Assembly: GCF_019399895.1 (NCBI RefSeq)
Contig: NC_091872.1
Span: forward strand, 5,402,395 to 5,466,394
Direction of reading: 5' to 3'
Length of the DNA: 64,000 bases
From: Cardiocondyla obscurior
Lineage: Eukaryota; Arthropoda; Insecta; Hymenoptera; Formicidae
Part shown: one piece after another, positions 36,201-49,814 of the stretch
Layout: each line of letters begins with the position of its first letter
How positions within the stretch are numbered: the first letter of the stretch is position 1
Notes under the pieces: model-generated
What the model saw: only the letters and a program-made list of their open reading frames with translations
Told to the model about the DNA's origin: nothing
The model's database searches: none
Translations under genes and position numbers: made by a program

Positions 36201-37684
36201 CTCACCGGCGCGATGATTTGCAAGTAATGCGAAGACAGAGGACGATAATTAAATTCATCAGAGAACGCGAGGCCATCCCGTTACAAGACGAGCTGTACGA
36301 TCGTTAGATGAAGCATTAATTCGCGAATAAACAGCGAGAAAAAGTGTCATTTCTTAGTCGACTAAACAATAAATTTGCATTGCAAAACAGCGCAGAGTGT
36401 GCGAGATAATTTTTTCCGTCGTTATAGATAAAAAAATCTGTTTGGACGTTCACTTGTCGATCGCGCGATACCTACCCCGATTGCCGGTCAAGAATCACTC
36501 TTTCTTTTAGCTGGTTATAAATTGCTGGAGTCGCTGTTAATAACGCTTGTCACACTAAATAAGATCTCTTTGATTTTTTGATTATCTTAATTATTATTGC
36601 CCGTTTCGATTTTATACAAAATATTTCCGATCCAAAACTCCACGTCGAGAAGAATACAACGTGCAACAACACTTGCCGGTCGCGCCAGGTATTAAAGGGC
36701 TTAACCGGCGAGTGCAGAGTTCTAAGATCGACCGAAGAAGTTCGCGAATACGTTTACGCGGCTTATTAGACCGGGTTTCGCTTCCGTGGGACGCAGGGGA
36801 GAGGCTGGAGGGGCTGGCACTCCGCTCGAATGATCCTCATAATTGACAGGGTGCTCGTCCGCGACGGGGACGCTCCAGAAAAGTCTGGTGCGCGCATTGT
36901 AACATAAATCCCCGCCGATAATGAGATGGGTAAATATCGGTTGCCACGCACGTTTAACCAGAATGCCTTGGAACGGCTCGGCCGCTCTCCAACCGGAGTT
37001 ATTGAATCCGTCCGGTCGCGCTTGAATCGATGCACGATGCGCGATCCGCTCGTTTCTTCTCGCGGGTTCCCCCGTGTTTCCCCCCCAGCAGCTGCTCAGA
37101 ATGGGGCGACGATCCGGCCTGCGGCGATGCCGTACGCGCCACGCACGCGGGCGTTTCATTACTCAATTAACCGGCCCACGCGGCGGCCGCGCACTGGCGA
37201 AGGATGACGACGTGCGTGTCGTTTGACATGTACAGGTAAATCCAAGTGATGGCACGCACGGCACTTTGTAAACGCGGGGAGGAGGACGGCGTCCGTAGCA
37301 CGGCGACATTCTCTCGAATACTTTCCGCCCGGCAATCAGCGAGAGCGAGCCGTGTCTCGCGAAATATACGTCGCGGGTCCCCCGGTCGTTGGAGGCAATA
37401 AACAAGACGTTGCGTTATTATTATCGTTATTATTGTTATACTCTCATTTCGCCGCTGCAGCTGCCGGCGGCGATTTTCATTCGGCAGCCTTGAGACACCG
37501 GAGACTCGCGCCGGCATCGCGACAATATTTGAAGCGACAACCGTCCCCTTTGATCAAGGCGACGCTAAGAGAAACGTCGTGAAAGCGCTCAGGCGGCAAC
37601 ATTATTCTTCTCCGTGGTTTGAATTTCTTAACATTTTTTTCACAAGAGTATCCAATTTGTTGCCTCGAGCCATTTACGTCTGTT

Positions 37685-37703
37685 AAAAAAAAAAAAAAAA
37701 AAA
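37685..37703. repeat. poly-A run, 19 bases
   Basis: A pure A homopolymer followed by GAAGGGAG. Confidence 0.9.
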
Positions 37704-38807
37704 GAAGGGAGTTTGGTTGTTCTTGGAATTTTCGCGTCTTTGTCTTAACTTTGAATTCTAGCCACGGGTCTTTTTCGTCGATTCGTGGACATTATAATTA
37801 AGGCGTGCGTTAGTTGCGAGCGTACGGCTGATAATTTTCCGCAGCGGGGCCGATGCAACTAGGCGGGAATAATAATAAAGACCGTTAACCCCGCCACCGT
37901 TTGTCGCGGCGTCGTTAACCGGACGGTTCTCTTTATTCGCGCTGCCTCTTGTCCCGTGACCGCGAGACAATTTGCTCGTCCTTGCCTGTCGAGGTGTGCC
38001 GCGCCCCGTGACGGAGAACGGGATCTCGCCGAGGGCTTGTAGGCTTTACGACGATGTTTCCGCTAATTTTAACGCGAAACAGTTAAATGTCCCGAGTGCT
38101 GGAGCACGGACGCGGAATGTCGAGGAAGTGAGGCCGTTTCACGGTTTCAGGGCACATACGCGAAAACTCGTGTTACGCCGCTCGTTTACGTGGCTCATTG
38201 GTATGTCAGAACGCGTTTTGTGCGAGCTCGTTGAATGTGAAACCTGACGGCCTCTCAAGGGTAGATCTTTGGAATTTTAATCTTCTTTAAGTGTTCCTTT
38301 ACCTTCGTAACTTTTTATTGTTGTATATGTGTTTAGTTTTATTACGAAAATTGTAGTTAAATTAATTACTTGACTCGTGCGCAATGCACGAAGCCGAATA
38401 TTGAATGACATCTCTTTTAAGTAGCAATCGGTGAATTAATTATTCGAGAATAGGTATTTTGAACAACACGCGCGTTCGTGAGCGATAGTCCAACAAACAG
38501 TTGTAGAAGCGAAAGCCAATAGCTGTCGACGGTTTGCTAATGCATTTCCGATGTACATCCGCTTTGTAATCGACATGTGAACTTTGCACATTCCAAGACT
38601 GAGGCGCTATAAAATTGATCGCTTCGTTTTAAAATAATATATGATATTAGAAATAAAAAATAAAATTTTATTTCTAAAAAAAAAAAAAATAATCCTATAT
38701 AAAAAAGCGTATGAGACGCCTGAATTAACTAAATCTCCAATTTTTTAGGATAGGATAAATAATGTAATGTAAATTTTTAATGAAAAAAAATAGTATTTTA
38801 ATAATAT

Positions 38808-38813
38808 TTTATT
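38808..38813 (-). terminator. possible poly-A signal of the candidate exon at 38878-39325
   Basis: The minus strand carries AATAAA about 65 bases after the TAG of the candidate terminal exon. The region is AT-rich, so a chance match is easy. Confidence 0.25.
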
Positions 38814-38877
38814 AGTACAAATAAAAAAGTTACAATAGTTAAGGAATACATTTTCTTTGCTTATTTCTAAAACTGGG

Positions 38878-39325
38878 CTAAGAGACCAGTCGTTCGAGAA
38901 ACGTAAGCGGATAGCCACGGAATGGACAAAGTGTATATCTGTCGCGGGAGTATGGTGACGCGCACTCGATGCGAGGGGCAAAAATCGGAAACACGAGATT
39001 CCACTCGGCGTGCCGGGCCGGCAGCGTGGCATATTGCAGCAAGTTAAGAAATTGAAATCGATTTGGCGGATCTGTCGGTCCGATAGCCGTCGCCGCCACG
39101 GCGTCAATCCCGGACAGCGATTCGCCGCTAATTGAGATTAATGCCGGCCGCGAATTCCTCAAGGCAAGCGGAAAGTTGGTCGCGAACTGGATAACCGTGG
39201 CGATAGTTATCTGACACAACGGTCCACCTTGTAACGAGACTGCGTGTTTTAACTGCCTCTCAGAACAAGCCGCGCACTGATAACTGCCGCGGCGAACGTG
39301 TTCGCGTATCCGTCCACCTGCATAC
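38878..39325 (-). CDS. candidate terminal exon, unknown protein (tentative)
   Basis: A long pyrimidine tract (CTCTCTCATTTTCAG) on the minus strand gives one of the best-looking acceptors I noticed (AG at 39327-39326). From it a frame runs 148 codons to TAG at 38880-38878, with AATAAA about 65 bases further on. One base precedes the first full codon, so the missing upstream exon must end in phase 2. The peptide begins with a basic stretch and contains a CAAC pair near codon 20. It then has a mixed hydrophobic region around LCQITIATVIQFATNFPLA and ends near FLERLVS. I recognise no family. The block is well above its AT-rich flanks in GC. Against it, the reverse strand is also partly open here, and no partner exon was found. 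Confidence 0.28.
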
Positions 39326-40530
39326 CTGAAAATGAGAGAGTAAGAGAGAGAATGACTCTTGCAGAATTTGTGGTATTCTTCTTATCGAGAAAAGAACCTT
39401 CGCTAATTTTGTCAACTTGAGTTTTCCTCGCGACTGGTTTTCCCGAAATAATCTTCCGTAGCAATGTGGAGAATTATCAATCGCGCTGTTTATCATTCGC
39501 GAAAACGAAAAAACGTGCCCTGAACGTCATTCTGAATAAACGTCGGATGAAAAGTTCCAGTGAATCGCTCTTTTCCGATATCGCGAATAAAACTTAGCAC
39601 AGACGTGTAGCATGTTTTGCTCTTACAAAACTTTTTACTTTTTTAAATGTAATTTATATATACATTAATCATAATTAGAGTATCTGATTGAAGTTAACAA
39701 TAATTACATCGCTTAATTAATTTTCGAGCGCGTAAATCTCTTTCCAATCAGATATAATCGCGACGGCGGAGAGAAGCAAGGGTCGCGTGAATCTCGCGGA
39801 TCTCGCCAATTCAAAAACGACTAATCGGAGATTCGTCACACTTTTTTGTTCCGTCCCCCTTTTTCTCGGAATCCGTCTCAATCTTTCGCACGCTGTTGCC
39901 GGCGAAAGTGGGTTTAATCATAGTGATTACCGATAATCTCGGCCTTATCAATATCGTTTTACTCGGACCGCTACCAACTAAAAGAAAGGAGCGTGGGGTG
40001 TCTGCGACCTTGGTAACCCCCCGTGGCACCTAATTAGTCGCGACGTCCGCGACGGCGACGCCGGTTGTTGCGCAGATTAACAGCGGGGCATTTCAGTACC
40101 CGGATGATCTTCTTCATGCTAATAAGCGAATGAGACTGCGAGTGTCAGCAAGAACTAGTTTATTAATATGGATAACACGTTTAGCGTAATCGGTGTCCTT
40201 ACCTCCGCCGTGACGTCGCCAGACGTTCATCCGGGTTTGCTTTGTCATTCTCTTTGGCACGCGAGAGAGCGATTTGTTGGAAAAATCCTCCCTCGGAGAG
40301 AAAAACGTGTATACTGTTGGCTTCAAGTATAATTTTATGATACTTCTGACAGATAAATATAATCGACTCGGCCTTGATGGTTGTGGAAACGGTTTGGTCA
40401 GCTATTTTTACGGTTAAAAATATATAAAATTATAGTCGAGGCCAAAAGTAACTGTATTTTTTCTTTCGGTACGTAAAGCACTTGATCTACTTTAATAGCA
40501 ACTCGCTATCAAGCTCGTATGTTCTTCTTC

Positions 40531-40556
40531 TTTTTTTTTTTTTTTTTTTTTTTTTT
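40531..40556. repeat. poly-T run, 26 bases
   Basis: The longest homopolymer in the window, preceded by CTTCTTC. It could be the tail of an old minus-strand retroposed sequence, but no body is recognisable next to it. Confidence 0.9.
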
Positions 40557-43500
40557 GTTAAAACCTTTGAGACGCCGCAATGACGAATTATTATTCAAGC
40601 GAACCGCGCGACGAGCGTGTCTATAAAATTTTATCTTCTCAAGCGATCTCGTTAAATCTTTCAAAGTAACATATTACATTTTCGCAGCTTCCGTTTGAGT
40701 GTGTAGTAAAAACTATCTTAACTACAATCTCGCTCATTATAAAATCGTTATGTTTACTCTTTAATAATATATTTCGTAATATACGTTCTTTTGTATGTAC
40801 TGCGGCAGGCAATTTTTTTGTTTACCGGCAAAATGCATTTTAAACTCCGAGTTGAAATTATATATTTACATGTAAATTGTCTTTGAGCTTGTATCGCCGT
40901 AATTGTTTGTCACGCACGCGACGAGAGCACGCGCAAGGTACTCCGAACGTTTTGTTTCGTTCCTTTTTTACGTTTACACATTCTATGTACACTTTCGTAG
41001 TAACGTAATCTTAAATCGAATAACTTTGCATAGGTTTAAACTTAGTTCATAATCGCGCAGCTTTTTCAAGGTCGCGATATAACTTCAGGGGCTAGTCGTA
41101 AAAGCGATTGGCACCACGTACTATTATGACATGACGTACGCGTTTCATAAACCACCGGCGGGAATTTCTGAATTGCAAATTACGATTTAAGACGGGAAAT
41201 CGTAGTTAATAGGGAAGTGACTGGAAGGCATAAGAGAGCTCTGCGTGTATTAATGCCCCGCTGGCCAATCTGCACGTCATCACGTTAGATAAAACTATGC
41301 AAAACAGCCGCGGGAGTCGTCGCCTTCCCGATAACACTAATTACAGTGAGTTATGATAATGGAATTTTTTATGACACGACACGTCCTGCATAAGGTGGGA
41401 TTGCCTTTTCACGGCAATTTGAAGGAAATGGAATAATCAGGAAATGGTTGCGGAAAGAATCGCAAGATAGGAATTTAATTTTATTGTTCTCATTAATTTT
41501 TAATTACTTACGGAAAGGCGGAAAGAAAATTTCATCTTCTGTACTTAGAGACGAGTAGCTCTACAGAGAGCTCGTAAAGGATTTATCACATTTTTAAGCA
41601 GGTTCGAATTGTCAGTATTTTTCTCCGTGACTCTTCCGGGAATAAAGAGAGCGGATTAATTTTTAGCGTTTGACATTTCTCCCCGGCGAGCAGCTGTTAT
41701 CTTTTGTTCCCGTTGGAAAAACATTTGATGTGCAAATCCGACGACCGTGGATTATGTACAGTGCCGTGTTGCGAGCATGCGATAGCGAGAAACGGCGCGG
41801 TGCGACCGGGTTCGTAATGCATTCGATGCCAGATCGAAACAGGTGCTCGCTCGCGCAAAAATCTCGCGGGAGCAGGTCCGTTTCCCCGATAAGCGCGCGC
41901 GACCGGACCCACTTCTCGAGTCGAAGTCGTCGGCGCCGCGGGTCGCAATCCGCGACCGAATGCGCTCTCTCACGCCGACGGACGCTTTTAACGGCGATGC
42001 ACTCCTCTTTTTGCCAGCTGAAACGGCGCTAATGCGAAGGCGAGTGACGGGGCCGCGGCTGCGACATTCCCGGCTCTTTGTTCGCGGAAACGACGCGTCA
42101 GGCTCGAGAAAAAGGTACTCGCGAGAGTGGCTCGCGTTCTCCGCTTGATACTGATCGCGAGGCAATATTTGCAAAGCCGATCGTAATATACGAAGCCACT
42201 GCCGTCTTCCCTCGAAGCGTTTTTCGCGTCGACGTCCAGCGCGCAAAGAAAACACTTGGACTCGCTCCTTTAATCCGGCTGAAAGTAAAAGCTCGTGCGC
42301 ATCCCGGACGAACAAAATATCGGGTTTATCGAACGAAATAGAGGCTTGGAACGCACGTCGACATTTAGAAAGGTTTAGTTCCGTTATGTAGATTTCACGT
42401 TGTGATCAACCGTTTAATTACTGTTTTACATAATTAGCAATTTTCGCGTGACACGGGGATGTTAATGACCATCCGATCCGGTATCGTTAGTCGTACGCTC
42501 GTTATTACTTGATTATCGGTTACGCGGCACCCGACTAAAGACCTCCTCGCGCACCGGGTTTTGAAATATTAATTTACGTTTCCCTTTGCCGCACGATCGG
42601 AATATAAATTACAATCTACGGTCGTAATGGCAGGCGCATGAGCCGATAACAAACTGTATCGGGTGTTATCTTCGACTTTCCAGTCATTCTTTTTTGTCCT
42701 GATTCTCGCAAATCGGACGATCGATCTCTCCATTTTACTACTTTCGTCTCTTTCCCGTTTCTACGACGATTTACTTCTTTAATCCGCTCGTTTGCGACGA
42801 TGTCGCCTTATCGTCCGGGCCGGAAATCAAGCGGACACGTGTGGAATATCACGTATACATGCGCGGTAATCGTGCGACTTGATTCACTCGCGCGCGAGCA
42901 AAAAGCTTCGCGATCGGAAGAGAGTGACGAGGCATGTAGGTGGTTACGTACGCCTGGACAAGTTCACCAACGTACATAAAAGGCAATACGATGAGATAAA
43001 CACCTTTGCGCGTTGTCGCCATGTAGGTGACTTTGCGTTCGAGCAGATAAAAATCGAAAGCGAGCGCAAAATAATGCCCGAGACACGCTAAAACGATAAT
43101 AAATTAAATTTCTATTTTGTTTATTTTAACGAATTTTGCGGAGAGAGAAATCACTTGCGATTAAAATTAGCGGAAATATTGCCGTTATTAATGCTCGCGT
43201 TTATTGTCGCGCTATTTTATTAGCATACCGAAGAGTATCGCGAAACAACGCGGTGACTAATTGATAAAAAAAAAAGAAAAAAAAATACATTTCTCTTCGG
43301 TCGAACGCTTCTCGTTTCGACCGGTCCCGGTTTGCGGTTTCGAGCTCGACGGAAACGAGACGCGAGCAAGAGCCGTCGGAGACTCTCTCTCGGTGCGCCT
43401 CTTTCTCCCTGCGCCTTCTTCAAGGTGCGACGTGGAGGATCGCGTAAATCATGTCGGGCGGCGAGAACTTCGCCTTCGAGCGCGAATTTACGATTCCTCG

Positions 43501-46500
43501 CCGGCGAAGATAACCGGAGATAAAGTGTACCGGGAGTACGCGGAGTTATGAGGCCGTGGCGGGAACGCCGTTGCACGTGTGTGTCTCGCGGTGCGTCTTT
43601 TCGAGCGGCGCGTAGGCAGGTAGCCGGGTCGCCAGGTAGACGGGCTCGGGATGGAACGCGCGGACTTGGTGCGCTCGTTCGGCCCCGCGGGTTTACAGCC
43701 GGCACTCGGAGAAAAGTATAGTCACTTTCGACCTCAGCTATAATTTTATGATGGTTTTGACGGATAAGGCTGCCTTCCTTTTCGAGGACACGAATCGACG
43801 CAGGCTAAGCAGACCGTGTACAAAGTCTCGACCGACGACGTGCCGTTTACGTGCTTCGTTCCCTCGTCGTCGTGGGTCGACCGGGAACGATAAAGGGCAA
43901 GGGTGCTTCCTTAAAACGGCGTTATTGCCGTCCTCTCAATCGCGTCTCCCCTCTCGCCGTCGGAGTAATAGAGAGGAGCCCGCCGCGGGAGTCTGACCCT
44001 GGATCACGACTCGCGAATAATAGCGAGGCTCGTCTATCCTCGACGCGGATGCATCGATCTCGCGCCTACTGGCCCCATCCTTATAAGTCGCATGCCAATA
44101 TCCCACGGTCCAGGAACTCATTATCCCGACGTCTGCCTCAAATCGCCCACGTCCGAAACGCATTACGCCCGATACGCGGCGTCGTGCGAAAAGGTCGAAG
44201 GCCGTCGGCAGGATTTTTATCGCGCCCTCCCTTTCGCTTTCCCATGCCGTTTCCGTCGTGCCATTCGTTAGCTTATGTTTAAAATCACCAACACTATTAG
44301 TATTTTAATAATACGAAATTAATATATATTATATGCAGCTGCTTTAGTTATATCTTTATTTTAAGAGTCGTACATAAAAAATATTAGTTCCGTTCAAGAA
44401 TAGAAATAACAATGGTAGCGATGTTAACTGGAAAGTAACGTGTTTGACTAACGCAGAGCGTGATTTTATTGTTTTTACGAAACGCGCCAAGTGTCGCCGC
44501 GACATTAGAACGCGTCGTGCCGATTTCTCGAGCGTGAAAATCACGATGTGTGTGTACGGACCGTTTGGCTGCAGCTCGCGAAGATTGCTCACGTCGGGAG
44601 AGGAAAAAGAGTGTGAGCCGCGAGCGAAAAGCTCGCGGAAGATGGACGGCGGCGTCGCGAGAGCACTTCGCTGTTCCGAATGGAATTTCTTCGGCGGGCC
44701 GTCGCGAATAGCGACAGGCGGCTCGCAACGGATCCTTGCATTTTCTCGGGTCGTGCAATTTCGCTCTGGCGGTGATCATTTGCCGTCCGCGGGGTCCACG
44801 GGGTGAAGCGATATTGCGCGGGATCGTCGTTAAAGCTCTATCATTCCACGGCGAACAATCTTCAAAGGCCGGGATAGGCGCCTCGTCCCTTATCAAGGGG
44901 GCGATCGATCTCATTTTCTCTCAATTTCACGTCGGTTGGTAATGCACTCGCGTGCACGCACGCACGTGCAGCGCGATACTCCTTTCTCCCTCAACGAGAT
45001 TACCGTGTAGATGTTTAAGTGGGGTCAAGATTCAATAAAAATCACTTTTCCGCAACGCGCTATCGGAGGGAGGGATCGTGAGATTGGTACATCTACCCAG
45101 CGAACCGTCGCGAAAAATAAAAGTTTGCTTTCCGACAGCGTCCGGACTCCGGTCAATGTAGTGAAATTGATTCCGCCGGTAGTAATGAAATTAATTCTTC
45201 TCGCGGTGCGGCTGCTAACAATAATTTAATTGAATAATAAGAATAATAATAATTTCAGCCGGCACGCGCGGACTTTTTTGCACAACGATCAAATACGAAT
45301 TACTTGAAAAACTTAGTCTTTCAAGGTTTAAGGATTTTCTTTAAAGTTCGAGTCCTCTGCTCGCTGTTGTTATCTCGGGAATAACGATCGATGGAATTTC
45401 TTTCGAATTTCACCAAGTCTGATGATCAGTTCCGGCCTTGGCCGCGGTGATCGTTTGATATCGGGGGAGATATCTGCAGCAGAACGAAACGTAGTCGAAC
45501 AGAATTTCGCGATTTCACGCCCGGCCGCAGAATTACGGTCGTTACGCGTCCCCTCTTGAATAATACCTGCGAGTTGAGTATCGCACACGTCGGGCACTTA
45601 GTCCGGCCGTATCCAGCGAATAAAGAGCACAGTTACGCATGTGAATATCTTGGCACGGGATGAAATACCGCTCTGTTATCCGAGTCACGCAAGTCTCGCC
45701 TTTTAGGTTGCAAAGTGTACACTTAACGCCAGTGATAATTCGGTCACGGTATTCTCCTTTCTTACACGACGACATTTAGCTTTATTTTCGTTTATTCGGC
45801 AGATTGCCACTGAAAACGACGGTAACATCGGGCGTTCTGTACTTAAACACGCACAGAAAAATTAAGTCGGAGCTAGGTACACTGAGAGGTAGATATGACA
45901 ACCTATTTTAACCTATCCGATAGCTACAAATGTAAGTGAACCGGCAACACGCCGTTGACCGTGAATCACTTAGTTGTAATTATTATAAAAACGTTATTAT
46001 AATTAATTAATGCTCGAATGTAATGACGTGCGCGCATAGTTCTTCTAGTATTCATTAAAATTCTCATAGAATTACGTAGATTAAAAGCGACCGTACTTTG
46101 CTCTTCATCTGCGAGAGAAAACGGGGGCGAAATCTCGGCTGACGAAATGTAATAACGTTAAGGTAGCTCCGCCGCGTGTTCCGGCATACGCGACTCCCGC
46201 GGCGTAATGTAGCCTCGTTGCATTGAATAACCGCGGGATTCTGTACGCGCACGGCGGATCGGGACGTCGTCGCGCAGCGTGTAGCCATATATTCGCCCCG
46301 CAGCATAATCCTGACACGCGCACAAATTTCCCTGCGCCGGCCGGTCTCTTCTGCGTGAGCTCTCTAACTTTTCCGCTTCCCGAGAAACGATATACGGCGC
46401 GCGATCCACGCACCCGACCCCGCCGGGATTAAGGATGCGGCCGCGTACAATGCCCAACGCTCGGGCTCTTCTAGTATTTAGCGGGACTCGTAAGTTCGAG

Positions 46501-49500
46501 ATTACGGAACCCCGCGGGTTCCGTCACAAAAGAGTCGCGAGTCGAAACATCGCGGAGTCGTTTAATACCCGATAAAACGCCGCCAGCGTTCTCGCGGGCT
46601 GTTCAAACTCGCCGAGGATTTATAACGCAGCCTCCTCTCGCGCGGCGGAGAAACGTTTTTACTTAATTAAAGCGCTTTTGCCGTATATCATGTTCCCTGA
46701 ATACGATAATTGCCGGAGTCACGGCTCGCCGCGAGTGGTCATTCGGTATGCAAGAGATATCGGGATAAAGCAATTCGTAGTCAATTTGCATGCATTCGGC
46801 GTGGAACCGTGGCGTTTATACGGCATCGAGTGCACTCCGAGCAAAGTGTTATTAACGTAGCACGCGAATCGACGCCGGCTAATTAACACGATTTTCGCTT
46901 GTGAGCGAGCTTGACGTGACGATCAAGACGCACCGCGATAGCTAAATTTTTTTTCTAGTCGGACGGTTTTGTTTTTACCGTCGAAGATGAGGTGACGCGT
47001 TTCGCGGTAGCCACGTTTCGCGACCGTGGACCAACGGAGGTCGTGAATTACAATAGTCCCCGCCGACTTACACGGCTATCAAACCGGTAGCCGGACGCCT
47101 TAATGGTGCAAGTCTCACCGAGATCATGCGGGGGAAACGAATCACCATCGCGATTAACATCCGGCCGGGTTTCGATTAGCCACGCGTGTCGTTGCGGCAG
47201 CACGCAAACCCTTCGTTGCAGCCGTGACAGGGTATATCGAAGGATAATGGCACCTCGAATACTCTCGCGAACCGTACAATTTGGTTATCAATCTCGCGAC
47301 GAGCACTCGCGACGGTAATGAAGGAGCTGGATTAAGTATTATTAAAAGGGGGGCGGGGAGCGAGGAGCAAAAGAAGCGCGCGTGTAACTGAAATATGACG
47401 ATCCCATCGAGTCGCGCGAGAGCATAATCGACATTCATCACGCGCTGAGAAAACAGCGGCTTCGACTACCGGCGAATGTAGCTACCAAGTGTAAGGAAAA
47501 TTTGCCGATTACATCAAAATTTGCAGGGAGTAATTGATTACGATCAGTTAATTTCTTGCATCTCGCAGCTTACCGCACCGTTGCGGATCCGGGACTAATA
47601 GAAACCGCAGCGGACATAAAGCGTTGTCGCGGACGACGCTTCTTGCGCGTTCTTTGCCTCGCCGACTCGGCTCGGCTCTTAGGTCGCTTTCATTAGAGTC
47701 TTAATTATCCGCCGTGTGATATTAAGCTTTCGAACTGTTCAGCGCGCGGCACTCGGTTACGGTGTAACGAGTCCGCCGCGTTTGGTCCTGAGATCTCGCG
47801 ATTATTAAACCCGTGGAAAAAAAACGCTCCTTAATGGAGGCTGTAATTTACAAAGCTGGCGCTTGTCGAACGTAACAGCTCGTGGCTTAATTACACGGCC
47901 CGCAGTTCCTCTTATGTTGCGTGATATCGCGATGTGCACCATCCCTCAGACAGTGACGCAATACGGAACGTTTTTATTTCCGACCTCACTGCCGCATCGC
48001 TCGAGCAGGTTGGTCTCTCTCACGTGGTTTTATTATTTTCTTAGAAATATTGATATTAAATCCTTTGCTGGTTTCGCCCGTCGCGTAATGATTCTGCGAT
48101 TGTCGCTACATTTATGTCGGCGGGAAGGGAGAGGAGAAGCGTTATTAACTACGGCGAATAAATTTGCTCGACGCAAAAAGATTTTAGTGTAAACGATAGT
48201 ACGTGTGTTAAGAAAGAAGTGCTTGAACGTAGAAAATATGTAGACAGAAAATATTGGACTTAATATAATATGCACGTTATGTTTAAGATATATGATATTG
48301 AAAATAATTTTTGCTTCAACAGAATGAATGATTCTTTCCACCAGAAGCGAAAAATAATTATTAGGGCGAATATATCCGCGACATTTTTTTAGGAGTAAAA
48401 TTGCCGATCCCGATAATTTCGATAACGCTAATAAACGTAATTACATTTTGAAAGTAAAGTCTTTATGCCTGTTAAGATCTACCCTGTAATTTTAGTTGTT
48501 AAAATTACGCAGAAAATAATGAGGCGCGTTTAAGTCTTCTAAAGTTTAAAAAGGTAAACCTGATATTTAATTTTAATTACGGTTACGAGATAAATCTTTC
48601 ATATATTGAAACTGCACAGCTGTGCACATGATAGAATCGAACGAATGAATTTTCTTTTCGACTTATAAATAATACAATACGTACAATATCGTATTATTAA
48701 CTTATAATTATAAAATAAATAAGTCTCCCATATAAGAGATTTGTTAATTAATTTTTATTAATTTAAAGACCAAAATGGCTTTTCCTAAACTACATAAATA
48801 TGCTATATCGATCGTAAAGTTTCTAGCATCATTTATACCATAGTTTCAAGTATTGGTTTTAGACTTTCGAGCATTATTCTAAAGTTGTAAGCACTGGAAG
48901 CTGGTGCTCCAGATATTGAAAACTTTAGAATTTCGCAGTTTATATTATCAAAGCTTTAAACAACGCTTTCTTTTTAATGTATAATAAATTGTATTTATCA
49001 GAAATGTATTAATTTTGTCGGACACTTTTCCATTATTTATCTTATTTATCCAGTACGTGAAAGAAAGTGACGCTTGGAAATCTCAGTCTTTTATTTTAGC
49101 GTTTAAAAACTTTTGAGATTGCTTGGAAGCCACGTGGATAACGTTAATGATACCGCGTTCGCTCGAAAGCGATCCACCTTGCCTCTATCCGTGGCCGTTT
49201 ATCGACGGAATATCGTGCCGGGACAAAGAGCACGGATTCCGCTACATTTTACTGCGTAAAAATGTATCCGGTCGATTTAGCCGCTCTGGCCGCTTGCCGA
49301 TGCCGGCTACCGCCACGAGATATCTCGGTCCGACTGGAAAATTGCAATAATAACGGTGATCCCGTGTCCATTTGTCCGCAATGAGTGCACGTTGCGCGGT
49401 GCGCGGCGGCCGTGTTCACGGTTAGTAAATACCCGGGCTGGCGTATATAATTTTCCTCGTGCCACTGGAAATGCTTGGTTACCCTCCTTTTTTTTAATCC

Positions 49501-49794
49501 TCCCCGCAAACTTTCCTGTGGACGGCCATGCGAGCGAGAAAGAGAGAGAAAGAGAGCCGCGAGATCTCTCAAAGAAATACCAACACTTCTGGCGGATAAC
49601 GAGCAGACGCTGACCGGGGAATGTCTGATGTAAGAAAGTCATAGGTGTGCGAATTGTGTCGATGAGCGCGCTTGGATCGTGGAGGGTTTTTTTTTTCTAA
49701 TTTCCACGTAAATCTCCCTGATCACGCATGCAAAAAGTGACAATAAATATTACAGCTAATTGAGGCTTCGGTATGAGGTAACGCCTAGGCCGTG

Positions 49795-49814
49795 TTCATT
49801 ATTCATTATTCATT
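49795..49814. repeat. TTCATTA heptamer, 3 tandem copies
   Basis: A short direct repeat in AT-rich DNA, with no associated feature. Confidence 0.7.

Larger units (their letters stand above)
27302..38877. other. gene-less stretch, mixed CpG-rich and AT-rich
   Basis: No gene could be supported. CpG-rich blocks (about 28900-29340, 31000-31780, 32340-33500, 34270-35020, 36650-37600) alternate with AT-rich DNA. A hairpin pair, a GGCGC repeat and a long CT run cluster at 32877-33235, which might mark a promoter or transcribed leader. Poly-A runs occur at 30597-30611, 31829-31844 and 37685-37703. Confidence 0.45.

Noticed and set aside
39811..39988. A minus-strand frame after a strong TTTCTTTTAG acceptor
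   Set aside because: About 57 codons to a stop, no usable donor in the matching phase, no partner exon and no recognised family. Kept only as a note.
41752..42315. A 187-codon minus-strand open frame
   Set aside because: Arg/Ser-rich composition typical of reading CpG-rich DNA. The plus strand is open over the same bases, with no recognised motif.
43451..43743. Two short plus-strand ATG frames of 20 and 30 codons with coding-like codons
   Set aside because: Too short, with no splice signals and no initiation context that sets them apart from chance in a CpG-rich block.
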